Made by a program: the position numbers and the translations under genes. From the NCBI RefSeq assembly GCF_014842875.1, contig NZ_JACYXZ010000001.1, positions 558,001 through 622,000 of the forward strand: DNA of 64,000 nucleotides. Reading direction: 5' to 3'. Below, in pieces: positions 8,533-20,052 of this stretch. The notes beneath the pieces are model-generated. The model searched no databases and was not told where the DNA came from. It worked only from the letters and a program-made list of their open reading frames with translations. How positions within the stretch are numbered: the first letter of the stretch is position 1; every line of letters starts with the position of its first letter. The DNA comes from Nocardioides donggukensis. GTDB taxonomy: Bacteria > Actinomycetota > Actinomycetes > Propionibacteriales > Nocardioidaceae.

Positions 8533-9695
8533 GCGGCGCCGTCGCCGGCGATCCGGGTCAGCACCAGCGTCGCCTCGTTCTCACCGCGCAGGTCGAGCCG
8601 CTTGCGCAGCTGCTCGGGCACCACGTCCACGCCCCGCTTCTTGATCGTGAGCCGGCCCACGCCCCGGGCGTGCAGCGCTGCCCGCAGCGGCCGCTCCCGG
8701 TAGGGCAGCGTCTCGAGCACCTCGTAGCCGCGGGCGAACGGGCTGCGGAACGCCTCGTCGCCGGTGACGTAGGCGATGTGCTCGTCGACCAGCCCGCCGT
8801 GCACCCCCGCGGCCACGGCCGTGACCAGCCCGGCCCGGATCACCGCCCCGTCCGGCTCGAAGAGGAACCGGCCGAGCGGGCGCACCGGCCGCGGCTCGCC
8901 GACGTACGGGTCGTCCTCCTCGGTCAGCGTCGCCAGCCCGCCCCGGCCGATCACGGTGGCGCGGCGGGCACAGGTGGCGAGGTACGACGACCACAGGGCC
9001 GCCTCCTTCACCTCGCCGCCCTCCGAGACCCACTCGGCCTCGACCCCGTCCGGCACCAGGTCGTGGGGGATGCCCGGCGCGACCTTGACCACCGCGGCCC
9101 GGGTGAGCAGCGAGCGCACGAACGACCACGGCGGCGTCCAGCCCTCGGCGTCGAAGACCCGACCCCGGCCGCCGCGGCGAGCCGGGTCGGCGAAGACCGC
9201 CCCGAAGCCGGAGACGTCGAGCTGGGTGGCGTCGGCCACCTGCACCGCCCCCGCGAGCCCGAGCGCCGCGAGGTTCGCCTCCGCGACCGCGACCCGGACC
9301 GGGTCCAGGTCGACGCCGGCCGCGGTCAGCCCGGCCCGGGCGAAGGCGATCAGGTCGCCGCCCAGGCCGCAGCCGAGGTCGACGACGCTGGCCGGGGCGG
9401 CGGCGGCCAGCCGGGCGGCGCGGTGCGTGGCGACCCGGGAGCGGGTGGCCTGCTCGAGCGCGTCCGGGGTGAAGTACATGACCCAGGCGTCGTCGCCGAA
9501 CTTCTCGACCGCCCGCGCGCGCAGGCCGGCCTGGGTCAGCGCCGCCGCGGTCCGGTCGCCGTCCGGCTCCAGCCTGCGCACGGCGGCCACGGCCCGCACC
9601 GGGTCCCCCTCGGCCGCGGCGTACTCCTCCTCGGCACGGGCCAGCAGGCGCTGCCCGTCGTCGCCGAGCAGCCAGCGGAACGCCTCGAGGTCCAT
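8511..9695 (-). CDS. Class I SAM-dependent methyltransferase, THUMP-like
   Basis: This is a 394-residue protein. A Rossmann methyltransferase core lies around residues 90-200, with the SAM loop VVDLGCGLGGDL, an acidic VDLDP strand end and FADPARR in the motif IV position. The C-terminal 90 or so residues, including RLTIKKRGVDV, resemble the THUMP-like tail of a widespread actinobacterial methyltransferase family. The substrate is unknown, with RNA as a guess. I chose the ATG at 9695. The frame extends upstream to 9824 but would run across the CIRCE region. The stop lies inside a tandem repeat. Confidence 0.8.
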   Translation of the reverse strand: MDLEAFRWLLGDDGQRLLARAEEEYAAAEGDPVRAVAAVRRLEPDGDRTAAALTQAGLRARAVEKFGDDAWVMYFTPDALEQATRSRVATHRAARLAAAAPASVVDLGCGLGGDLIAFARAGLTAAGVDLDPVRVAVAEANLAALGLAGAVQVADATQLDVSGFGAVFADPARRGGRGRVFDAEGWTPPWSFVRSLLTRAAVVKVAPGIPHDLVPDGVEAEWVSEGGEVKEAALWSSYLATCARRATVIGRGGLATLTEEDDPYVGEPRPVRPLGRFLFEPDGAVIRAGLVTAVAAGVHGGLVDEHIAYVTGDEAFRSPFARGYEVLETLPYRERPLRAALHARGVGRLTIKKRGVDVVPEQLRKRLDLRGENEATLVLTRIAGDGAALLVRPL

Positions 9696-9813
9696 GGCCG
9701 CATCCTCGCAGGGGACGCCGTGGCGGTCCGTCGAGCCCCGTCGAGCCCCGACCGGCTCGGTGCCGAGGCCCGGCCCGGACCCCAGGCGAGCCACGGCACC
9801 CCCAGGCCCGCCT

Positions 9814-9840
9814 CTGGCACTCATCCGGCCGGAGTGCTAG
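9814..9840 (+). promoter_or_regulatory. CIRCE operator 1 for groES-groEL
   Basis: CTGGCACTC, 9 nt, then GAGTGCTAG closely matches the HrcA-binding CIRCE consensus (TTAGCACTC-N9-GAGTGCTAA). It lies about 150 nt before the groES start. A possible promoter (TGGCAC at 9815-9820, 17 nt, TAGCGT at 9838-9843) overlaps it, so bound HrcA would block initiation. Confidence 0.9.
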
Positions 9841-9848
9841 CGTCTGTT

Positions 9849-9875
9849 CTGGCACTCTCACCCTGAGGGTGCCAG
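9849..9875 (+). promoter_or_regulatory. Second, imperfect CIRCE-like operator
   Basis: CTGGCACTC, 9 nt, then GGGTGCCAG: the left half is identical to that of the first CIRCE and the right half is its exact partner except for one base. Its centre lies 35 bp downstream of the centre of the first. A tandem CIRCE would allow two HrcA dimers to act on groES-groEL. Confidence 0.75.
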
Positions 9876-9989
9876 CGCTTGCACGAGGTGCGACCCCCGC
9901 GACGGCGTACCTCACCGCAGGCTCGAACTTCCCCGGAGGGCCACCCCTCCGGACCCGTCAGTCACATGGAGAAAGTGGAGGTCGACATC

Positions 9990-10283
9990 GTGTCGGTCAA
10001 CATCAAGCCCCTCGAGGACCGCATCGTCGTGAAGCCCCTCGACGCGGAGCAGACCACGGCTTCCGGCCTGGTCATCCCGGACACCGCCAAGGAGAAGCCC
10101 CAGGAGGGCGAGGTCCTGGCGATCGGCCCGGGCCGCATCGACGACAACGGCAACCGGGTCCCGCTCGACGTCAGCATCGGCGACAAGGTGATCTACTCGA
10201 AGTACGGCGGCACCGAGGTCAAGTACGCCGGCGAGGAGTACCTCATCCTCTCCGCCCGCGACGTTCTCGCCGTCGTTTCCTGA
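9990..10283 (+). CDS. groES: GroES, 10 kDa co-chaperonin
   Basis: This 97-residue protein caps the GroEL ring during ATP-driven folding. It starts [14 protein letters not shown] and has the mobile-loop [10 protein letters not shown] and the [17 protein letters not shown] end of GroES. I chose GTG at 9990, preceded by GTGGAGG at 8-nt spacing, because it gives the standard length. An in-frame ATG at 9966 would add 8 residues not usual in the family. It is followed by groEL after a long hairpin and is controlled by the two CIRCE elements upstream. Confidence 0.96.
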   Translation: MSVNIKPLEDRIVVKPLDAEQTTASGLVIPDTAKEKPQEGEVLAIGPGRIDDNGNRVPLDVSIGDKVIYSKYGGTEVKYAGEEYLILSARDVLAVVS

Positions 10284-10290
10284 ATTCCCC

Positions 10291-11995
<1,705 letters not shown>

Positions 11996-12013
11996 TCCAC
12001 CTGGTACGACGCC

Positions 12014-12049
12014 TCGAGCCGCCGCGACTCCCGAGTCGCGGCGGCTCGA
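12014..12049 (+). terminator. Hairpin terminator after groEL
   Basis: There is a perfect 16-bp GC-rich stem (12014-12029 with 12034-12049) and a CCCG tetraloop, 18 nt after the groEL stop. Only a short T-run (TCTTT) follows. Placed between convergent genes, it could stop transcription from both sides. Confidence 0.8.
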
Positions 12050-12106
12050 CGTCTTTCACCCGGCAGGTCGTCGACCCGGGACGAGGGCGGGCCGAGGCGC
12101 CGACGG

Positions 12107-13627
12107 TCAGAGGCCCGGCCCGACCGGCGGCCGGTCGCAGTCCACGGTGACGAACGGCCGCACCGCGTCGACCTGCACCCAGATCGGCCGGCCGTCGCAC
12201 GCGAAGCCGCCGACCCGGTAGTGCTGCTGCACCACGTCGGCGAGCGCGGAGCCGGCCGGCTCGTCCCAGGTGGTGAAGTCGACCCACTCGACCAACCAGG
12301 TCGGGGCCCGGTCCCCTGAGACCAACGCCCGCAGCTCGGCGTACTCCGGGTCGAGGGTGCGCATCGGCAGGCTCCAGACGTACTCGTAGGGCGAGTCGAG
12401 CCCGGAGGCGAACTGCAGGTCGGCCCGGCCGCCGAAGACCACGAGGGTGTCGCCCGGCTCGGCCGCGTCGGCGACCGCCTCGCCGGTGTAGACCGCTCCC
12501 GGCGGCTGGGAGCCGGTCAGGGTCAGCGCCGTCCAGCCCACCACGGACAGCAGCGAGGACACCGCCGCGACCACGATCACCGAGCGCATCGCCAGCCCCC
12601 GTTTCGACCTGCGGCGCAGCAGCAGGGCGGCGCACAGGGCGGTGGCCGGGACCAGCGCGAAGGCGTAGGGGCGCCAGAAGCTGCCGCTGAGCACCAGCCC
12701 GATCCCGTCGGTCAGGATCAGGGCGAGGGTGGCCGCGGCCACCGGGGGGTTCGCGGACCACTCGCCCGGGAGGTGCGCGAGGAAGCCGCCGATGATCAGG
12801 GCGATCCCGCAGATCAGGACGACCCCGGCCAACGCGGCTGCGCGGTGGGCGGGGGCGCCCGTCTCGCCGGTGACCAGGACGCCGGTGGCGTCGCTGCGGA
12901 AGCCGAGGACGGCGTACCAGAGGACATCCAGGTCGACCCCGGCGAGGACGGTCCACAGCACCGTCCCGAGCACGGGTACGGCGGCTCCGGCGGCCGCCGC
13001 GGCTCCCAGCCTGGCGAACTCCCGGCCGCTGAGGGCGCGGGTCAGCAGCGCCGCCACCAGCAGGACGCCGCCGAACACCAGCCCGCCGACCAGGTTCTGC
13101 TTCAGGCCGAGCACGGTCGCGGCCAGCAGGCCGGCGGCCGCCGCCCAGCCGGGTGAGCGTCTCTCCAGTGCCAGTAGCGAGAACCAGATGCTCGTGAGGA
13201 TGACCGGGATGCCCAGCACCTCGCCCTTGGCCGCGACCGAGTCGATCATGGTGTTCGCGACGACGGCGGCGGTGGCGACGGCCGTCCAGCCGGCGGTGCG
13301 GGGGCCGGCCACCAGCCGGGCGACCCCCGCGGCGCTGATCACGGCCACCAGGCAGCCGAGCGCGGCCACGAACCGCAGCAGCAGCGGGCCGCCGAGGTCG
13401 TCGCAGAGCCGGACCAGGCCGATCAGCAGGGGTGGCCGGTCGACGAAGTAGGGCCCGTAGAGACTGTCCGGCTGCGGCGACCAGGCCCGGGCGACCAGGG
13501 TGAAGCCGGCCTCGTCGGGTCGGACCGGCCAGAGCGACCCCGGGAAGCGGAGCAGGAACGCCGCCACCGCCGCCGCCGCGACGACCCGTGTGGTGGGGTC
13601 GCGCAGTGGGAGGGTCACGGCGGTCAT
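12107..13627 (-). CDS. GT-C family membrane glycosyltransferase
   Basis: This 506-residue protein has about 10-12 hydrophobic helices spread over residues 12-390 and a soluble C-terminal part of about 130 residues. After the first helix it has RPDEAGFTLVARAW, the acidic loop of GT-C (ArnT/PMT-like, GT39) enzymes, followed by DRPPLLIGLVRL. Such enzymes move a sugar from a polyprenyl-phosphate donor to a protein or lipid acceptor on the outer face of the membrane. Donor and acceptor are unknown. I chose the ATG at 13627; the reading frame extends 17 codons further upstream without an obvious ribosome-binding site. The gene converges on groEL. Confidence 0.75.
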   Translation of the reverse strand: MTAVTLPLRDPTTRVVAAAAVAAFLLRFPGSLWPVRPDEAGFTLVARAWSPQPDSLYGPYFVDRPPLLIGLVRLCDDLGGPLLLRFVAALGCLVAVISAAGVARLVAGPRTAGWTAVATAAVVANTMIDSVAAKGEVLGIPVILTSIWFSLLALERRSPGWAAAAGLLAATVLGLKQNLVGGLVFGGVLLVAALLTRALSGREFARLGAAAAAGAAVPVLGTVLWTVLAGVDLDVLWYAVLGFRSDATGVLVTGETGAPAHRAAALAGVVLICGIALIIGGFLAHLPGEWSANPPVAAATLALILTDGIGLVLSGSFWRPYAFALVPATALCAALLLRRRSKRGLAMRSVIVVAAVSSLLSVVGWTALTLTGSQPPGAVYTGEAVADAAEPGDTLVVFGGRADLQFASGLDSPYEYVWSLPMRTLDPEYAELRALVSGDRAPTWLVEWVDFTTWDEPAGSALADVVQQHYRVGGFACDGRPIWVQVDAVRPFVTVDCDRPPVGPGL

Positions 13628-13767
13628 TGTCCACCACCGATCCCCGTCCACGACCGGGAATTTGCCGGCCGGAAACATCCGCGCAGCCGGCGTGCAACGT
13701 GCACCAGTCAGGATCCTTCAGGACGCGACGAGCGGGCCCGGTGCGGGCCCTGGCGAGGGGGAGTCGG

Positions 13768-14664
13768 ATGTTGTGGAGGGTGCGGACGACGTTGCCGGAC
13801 CGGCCGGGGGCGCTGGCGGTGCTGGCCGGCCACTGCGGCGCGGCCGGGGTCAACATCCTCGGCCTGCAGGTCTTCCCGGGCGTGGAGGCGGTGACCGACG
13901 AGCTGGTGCTGCAGGTGCCGACGGGGTGGGGTGAGCGTGAGCTGGTGCTGCTGGTGGAGGGCTCCGGGGGGCGAGGTGTGCGTGCGGTGCCGTGCACCGA
14001 GGGGGCGCTGGCCGACCAGCCCACCCGCTACGTCCAGGCGGCCCGCAGGATCCTCGCGGAACCGGCGGGGTTCCCCGAGGTCGTCGCGCGGCTCCTCGAC
14101 GGAGAGCCGGACCGCGCCGTGGCGTCCGACGACGGGCAGGACTCGATGGAGCTGCGCGTGGACGACGTCCTCGTGCAGCTGCGCCGGGCCGCGCCCTTCA
14201 CGGCGACCGAGCACGCACGGGGTGCGGCCCTGGCCGAGCTGGTGACGGACGTGCTGGCGCGGGCTCGCGACGGCGTACTCCGGGAGCCGGCGGCAGGCCG
14301 GGCGGGTGCCGGGGCCGTGCCGGACTACGTCGTCGAGGGGTCGTCGGTGTCCGCGGTCGCCGGGGGCAGGGTCGTGGGCCGGGCCGAGCTCCGAGCCGGC
14401 ACCGCGGAGCCCGGCGTGCACGAGGTCACGCTGCGTGTCGACCCGGTCTGGCAGCGCCGCGGCATCGGCACCCGGCTGCTCACCGACGTCGCCCGGCTGG
14501 CCAGCGGCCTCGGCGGCGCGGAGATCGTGCTGACCACCGATGCCGGCAACCAGGCAGTGCTCCCGATGGTCCTGGCGGCGGGCCTGCGCAGCCGGATCCG
14601 GATGGCCGCCGACCGGCTGGTGGTGCGGATCCCGGTCCACGAGCTCAAGCCGTTGCGGGTGTGA
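13768..14664 (+). CDS. ACT domain - GNAT acetyltransferase fusion
   Basis: This is a 298-residue protein. Residues 1-70 resemble an ACT ligand-binding domain (LPDRPGALAVLAGHCGAAGVNI). Residues about 190-290 are a GNAT domain with the acetyl-CoA loop VDPVWQRRGIGTRLL. ACT domains usually bind amino acids, so the acetyltransferase may be switched by an amino acid. I know of no assigned substrate. The start is preceded by GCGAGGGGGAG. It lies 47 nt before guaB in the same direction. The GT-C gene upstream is divergent. Confidence 0.75.
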   Translation: MLWRVRTTLPDRPGALAVLAGHCGAAGVNILGLQVFPGVEAVTDELVLQVPTGWGERELVLLVEGSGGRGVRAVPCTEGALADQPTRYVQAARRILAEPAGFPEVVARLLDGEPDRAVASDDGQDSMELRVDDVLVQLRRAAPFTATEHARGAALAELVTDVLARARDGVLREPAAGRAGAGAVPDYVVEGSSVSAVAGGRVVGRAELRAGTAEPGVHEVTLRVDPVWQRRGIGTRLLTDVARLASGLGGAEIVLTTDAGNQAVLPMVLAAGLRSRIRMAADRLVVRIPVHELKPLRV

Positions 14665-14699
14665 CCCGGAGGGGCGCCGCCGCGGGGGACGGCCGTCGA

Positions 14700-16214
<1,515 letters not shown>

Positions 16215-16215
16215 G

Positions 16216-17322
16216 ATGACCGAGATCGAGATCGGCCGTGCCAAGCGCGCCCGCCGCGCCTACTCCTTCGACGATGTCGCGATCGTGCCCTCCCGGCGCA
16301 CGCGCGACCCGGAGGAGGTGAGCGTCGCCTGGCAGATCGACGCCTACCGCTTCGAGCTGCCGGTGCTGGCGGCGCCGATGGACTCGGTGATGTCGCCGTC
16401 GACGGCCATCGCGTTCGGCAGGCTCGGCGGCCTGGGCGTGCTCAACCTCGAGGGCTTGTGGACCCGCTACCAGGACCCGCTTCCGCTGCTGGAGGAGGTC
16501 TCGGAGCTGCGCGGGGTCCAGGCGACCCGCCGGATGCAGGAGATCTACGAGGCCCCGGTGCAGGCCGAGCTCATCTCGGCGCGGCTCGAGGAGGTCCGCG
16601 CCGCCGGGGTCACCGTCGCCGGCTCCCTCTCCCCGCAGCGCACGAAGGAGTTCGCCAAGGTCGTCGTCGACGCCGGCGTCGACATGTTCGTGATCCGGGG
16701 GACCACGGTCTCCGCGGAGCACGTCTCCTCCCAGGCCGAGCCGCTGAACCTCAAGGAGTTCATCTACGAGCTCGACGTGCCGGTCGTCGTCGGCGGCTGC
16801 GCGACGTACCAGGCCGCCCTGCACCTGATGCGCACCGGCGCCGCGGGTGTGCTGGTCGGCTTCGGCGGGGGAGCGGCGCACACCACCCGCACGGTGCTCG
16901 GGGTGGCGGTGCCGATGGCCTCCGCCGTCGCGGACGTGGCCGCGGCCAGGCGCGACTACCTCGACGAGTCGGGCGGCCGCTACGTGCACGTGATCGCGGA
17001 CGGCTCCATCGGCCGGTCCGGCGACATCGCCAAGGCCGTCGCGTGCGGCGCGGACGCGGTCATGGTCGGCTCGCCGTTCGCGCGCGCCAGCGACGCGCCC
17101 GGTCACGGTTTCCACTGGGGCGCCGAGGCGCACCACGCCGACCTGCCCCGTGGCGAGCGCGTCGAGTTCGGCTCGGTCGGCACGCTGGAGGAGATCCTCT
17201 TCGGTCCCTCGCGGGTCGCCGACGGCACGATGAACCTGATCGGTGCCCTGCGCCGGTCGCTGGCGACCACCGGCTACACCGACCTGAAGGAGTTCCAGCG
17301 GGTCGAGGTCGTCGTCGAGTGA
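16216..17322 (+). CDS. guaB3: GuaB3, IMPDH-related protein lacking the catalytic Cys
   Basis: This 368-residue IMPDH/GMPR-family TIM barrel has no CBS domains. The phosphate-binding part (VIADGSIGRSGDIAKAVA) and the following MVGSPFA are kept. The loop that holds the catalytic cysteine in GuaB (GPGSICTTR) reads GGGAAHTTR here, so the nucleophile is replaced by His. Actinobacteria commonly carry GuaB3 right after GuaB, and its reaction is not settled to my knowledge. It starts with ATG one base after the guaB stop, and its own TGA overlaps the GTG of the next gene. It may be a regulator or catalyse a different reaction. Confidence 0.9.
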   Translation: MTEIEIGRAKRARRAYSFDDVAIVPSRRTRDPEEVSVAWQIDAYRFELPVLAAPMDSVMSPSTAIAFGRLGGLGVLNLEGLWTRYQDPLPLLEEVSELRGVQATRRMQEIYEAPVQAELISARLEEVRAAGVTVAGSLSPQRTKEFAKVVVDAGVDMFVIRGTTVSAEHVSSQAEPLNLKEFIYELDVPVVVGGCATYQAALHLMRTGAAGVLVGFGGGAAHTTRTVLGVAVPMASAVADVAAARRDYLDESGGRYVHVIADGSIGRSGDIAKAVACGADAVMVGSPFARASDAPGHGFHWGAEAHHADLPRGERVEFGSVGTLEEILFGPSRVADGTMNLIGALRRSLATTGYTDLKEFQRVEVVVE

Positions 17323-18131
17323 CCTCGCCCGGGGTGCTCCGGGTGGCGGCGGCCCAGGCCGTCTCCGTCAGTGGCGACCTGGTCGCGAACGTCGCCACCG
17401 CCGCGCGGATGGCCGGCCGGGCGACCGACCGGGGCGCCCGGGTGGTGCTGCTGCCCGAGGCGTTCCTCACCGGCTACGACCGGGCCGCGTTCGGTGGCCC
17501 GCTGCCGGCGGCCGACGACCTCGAGGGCGCCTGGCTCGACCCGCTGCGCGAGGTGGCGCTGACCCGTCGGGCCTGGCTGCTGGTCGGTACGCCGCTGGCT
17601 CGGGGGCCGGTGCGGACTTTGTCGCTGCTGCTGGTGACGCCCGACGGCACCGTGACCGCGCCGTACGACAAGCAGCACCTCTCCGGCCCGGACGAGACCG
17701 ACTTCTTCGACCGCGGCGACCACGGGGCCACGCTGAGCGTCGACGGCGTCGTCCTCGGGCTGAGCATCTGCTACGACGGCTCGTTCCCCGAGCACGCGCG
17801 GGCCGCCGCGGACGCAGGTGCCCACGCCTACCTCAACCCGGCGGCCTTCTTCCGGGGCGCGGAGCACCGGCGCGACCTCTACACCGCCGCCCGGGCCCTC
17901 GACAACGGCATGTACGCCGTCCTCGCCGGGCTCACCGGCCGCTGCGGATCGGGCGACTTCAGCGGCGGGTCCGCGGTCCACGACCCGGAGGGACGGCCGC
18001 TCGGCAGGCTCGGGGACGAGGAGGGCGTCGTCGTCGCCGACATCGACCCCGCCGTCGTCGAGGCCACCCGGGCCGCGCACCCGATGCTCGCCGACCGCAC
18101 TGCCGACCTGGGTCGGGTCCTGCGCTGCTGA
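17319..18131 (+). CDS. Carbon-nitrogen (nitrilase superfamily) hydrolase
   Basis: This 270-residue protein has all three catalytic residues of the superfamily: Glu in LLPEAFLTGY (about residue 45), Lys in YDKQHLSG (about 112) and Cys in LSICYDGSFPE (about 146). These enzymes hydrolyse amides or nitriles of small molecules. The substrate cannot be read from sequence, with an omega-amidase or N-carbamoyl amidase possible. The GTG overlaps the guaB3 stop (GTGA), so it belongs to the guaB-guaB3 operon. A link to nucleotide or nitrogen metabolism is plausible but not shown. Confidence 0.85.
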   Translation: MTSPGVLRVAAAQAVSVSGDLVANVATAARMAGRATDRGARVVLLPEAFLTGYDRAAFGGPLPAADDLEGAWLDPLREVALTRRAWLLVGTPLARGPVRTLSLLLVTPDGTVTAPYDKQHLSGPDETDFFDRGDHGATLSVDGVVLGLSICYDGSFPEHARAAADAGAHAYLNPAAFFRGAEHRRDLYTAARALDNGMYAVLAGLTGRCGSGDFSGGSAVHDPEGRPLGRLGDEEGVVVADIDPAVVEATRAAHPMLADRTADLGRVLRC

Positions 18132-18188
18132 CCGGCCATCAAGCAGCCACGGGCTGACCGTCCGCAGCGGCGCTGACACACTGGAGCC

Positions 18189-19913
18189 ATGAGCCCGTCC
18201 AGCGCACTCGGCCCGGATGCCCGCACCGACGCCCTCGCGGCCCTGGCCGCCACCTCGGGCGGTGACGCGGACCTCGACGTGCTGGTCGTCGGCGGCGGCA
18301 TCGTGGGCGCCGGCACCGCACTGGACGCGGTCACGCGGGGCCTGAGCACGGCCCTGGTGGAGCAGCGTGACCTGGCCAGTGGCACCAGCAGCCGCAGCAG
18401 CAAGCTCGTCCACGGTGGCCTGCGCTACCTCGAGATGCTCGACTTCGGCCTGGTCCGGGAGGCCCTCCAGGAGCGGGGGCTGCTGTTCACCCGGCTCGCC
18501 CCGCACCTCGTCCGCCCGGTGCCGTTCCTCTACCCGCTGCACCACACCTGGGAGCGCCCCTACGTCGGTGCCGGGCTGGCGCTGTACGACGCCATGGCCA
18601 TGGCCGGGACCTACGACATGGGGGTGCCGAAGCACCGGCACCTGTTCCGCCGGCAGGTGGCCAGGATGGCGCCGGACCTGCGCACCGACGAGCTCACCGG
18701 TGCGATCCGCTACTACGACTGCTCGGTCGACGACGCCCGACTGGTGGCCACGATCGCCCGGACCGCGCGCAGTCACGGGGCCCACGTCACGACCCGCACG
18801 AAGGTGGTCGGCTTCCTGCGTGAGGGCGAGCGCGTCGTGGGCGCCCGGGTCCGCGACCTCGAGGACGGTCGGGAGATCGAGGTCCGTGCCCGGGTGGTGA
18901 TCAACGCCGCCGGGGTGTGGACCGACGAGATCCAGGAGCTCGTCGGCGGCCGCGGTGCACTCAACGTCCAAGCCAGCAAGGGCATCCACCTGGTCGTCCC
19001 GCGCGACCGGATCCGCTCCGAGGCCGGCTTCATCACCCGGACCGCCACCTCGGTGCTCTTCGTCATCCCGTGGGGTCGGCACTGGATCATCGGCACCACC
19101 GACACCCCCTGGGACCTCGACAAGGCCCACCCCGCGGCCAGCCGCCGCGACATCGAGTACGTCCTCGACAACGTCAACGCGATCCTCCGGGAGCCGCTCG
19201 ACCACGACGACGTGGAGGGCGTGTACGCCGGGCTCCGCCCCCTGCTGACCGGGGAGTCCGAGCCCACCAGCCGGATCAGCCGCGAGCACACCGTGGTCAC
19301 GCCGGTGCCCGGCCTGGTCCTGATCGCCGGCGGCAAGCTCACGACGTACCGGGTGATGGCGAAGGACGCGATCGACGCCGCCGCGCACTCGCTGTCCACC
19401 ACGGGGGGCGCGGTGCGCGAGTGCATCACCGACCGGGTGCCGCTGGTGGGCGCCGAGGGCTTCGAGGCCCGGGGCAACCAGCGGGTGGCGCTGGCGCGGC
19501 GCAGTGGCCTGCACGTGGCCCGCATCGACCACCTCTTGGGCCGGTACGGCGACCTGGTCGACGAGGTGCTGGCGCTGATCGCGGACCGTCCCGAGCTCGG
19601 TCAGCCGCTGACCGGCTGTGAGGACTACCTGGCGGCCGAGGTCGTCTACGCCGTCAGCCACGAGGGGGCGCGGCACCTCGACGACGTGCTCACCCGGCGG
19701 ACCCGGATCTCGATCGAGACCTTCGACCGGGGCTGCGCCGCGGCCGGCCCGGCCGCAGCGCTGATGGCGGGGGTCCTCGGCTGGGACGAGCGACGCACGG
19801 CCGAGGAGGTCGACCACTACCTGCGTCGGGTCGAGGCCGAGCGGCAGAGCCAGGAGAAGCTCACCGACCAGGAGGCCGACGAGGCTCGGGTGCGGGCGGC
19901 CGACATCGTCTGA
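18189..19913 (+). CDS. glpD: Glycerol-3-phosphate dehydrogenase (GlpD type)
   Basis: This 574-residue FAD enzyme oxidises sn-glycerol 3-phosphate to dihydroxyacetone phosphate and passes electrons to quinone at the membrane. The FAD site VVGGGIVGAGTALDA is at about residues 36-50, followed by GTSSRSSKLVHGGLRY. The C-terminal DUF-like helical domain is present, and the length matches actinobacterial GlpD. It starts with ATG after CTGGAG. It is followed by a tandem-repeat hairpin. A glycerophosphodiesterase at 59.3 kb could supply its substrate, though the genes are far apart. Confidence 0.95.
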   Translation: MSPSSALGPDARTDALAALAATSGGDADLDVLVVGGGIVGAGTALDAVTRGLSTALVEQRDLASGTSSRSSKLVHGGLRYLEMLDFGLVREALQERGLLFTRLAPHLVRPVPFLYPLHHTWERPYVGAGLALYDAMAMAGTYDMGVPKHRHLFRRQVARMAPDLRTDELTGAIRYYDCSVDDARLVATIARTARSHGAHVTTRTKVVGFLREGERVVGARVRDLEDGREIEVRARVVINAAGVWTDEIQELVGGRGALNVQASKGIHLVVPRDRIRSEAGFITRTATSVLFVIPWGRHWIIGTTDTPWDLDKAHPAASRRDIEYVLDNVNAILREPLDHDDVEGVYAGLRPLLTGESEPTSRISREHTVVTPVPGLVLIAGGKLTTYRVMAKDAIDAAAHSLSTTGGAVRECITDRVPLVGAEGFEARGNQRVALARRSGLHVARIDHLLGRYGDLVDEVLALIADRPELGQPLTGCEDYLAAEVVYAVSHEGARHLDDVLTRRTRISIETFDRGCAAAGPAAALMAGVLGWDERRTAEEVDHYLRRVEAERQSQEKLTDQEADEARVRAADIV

Positions 19914-19952
19914 GCCCGGTCAGGCCCGGTCAGGCCCGGTCTGGTCCGGGCC
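19912..19952 (+). terminator. Tandem-repeat hairpin after glpD
   Basis: A 10-bp unit close to CCCGGTCAGG repeats about three times straight after the glpD stop and ends in a 7-bp stem (GGCCCGG, loop TCTGGT, CCGGGCC). There is no T-run. It is a plausible GC-rich terminator formed by duplication. Confidence 0.55.
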
Positions 19953-20052
19953 GCGGCGGCTCAGCCCCGCGAGGGGACGCCCGCCGCTCACCACGCCCTC
20001 GGGCGGGGTCAGGGACTAGCCTTGAGGGGGCGGGCGATCGGGGAGGCCGGCT

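Noticed and set aside
9879..9989. Longer groES start
   Set aside because: It would add 37 residues with no counterpart in GroES. The GTG at 9990 with GTGGAGG gives the standard 97 residues.
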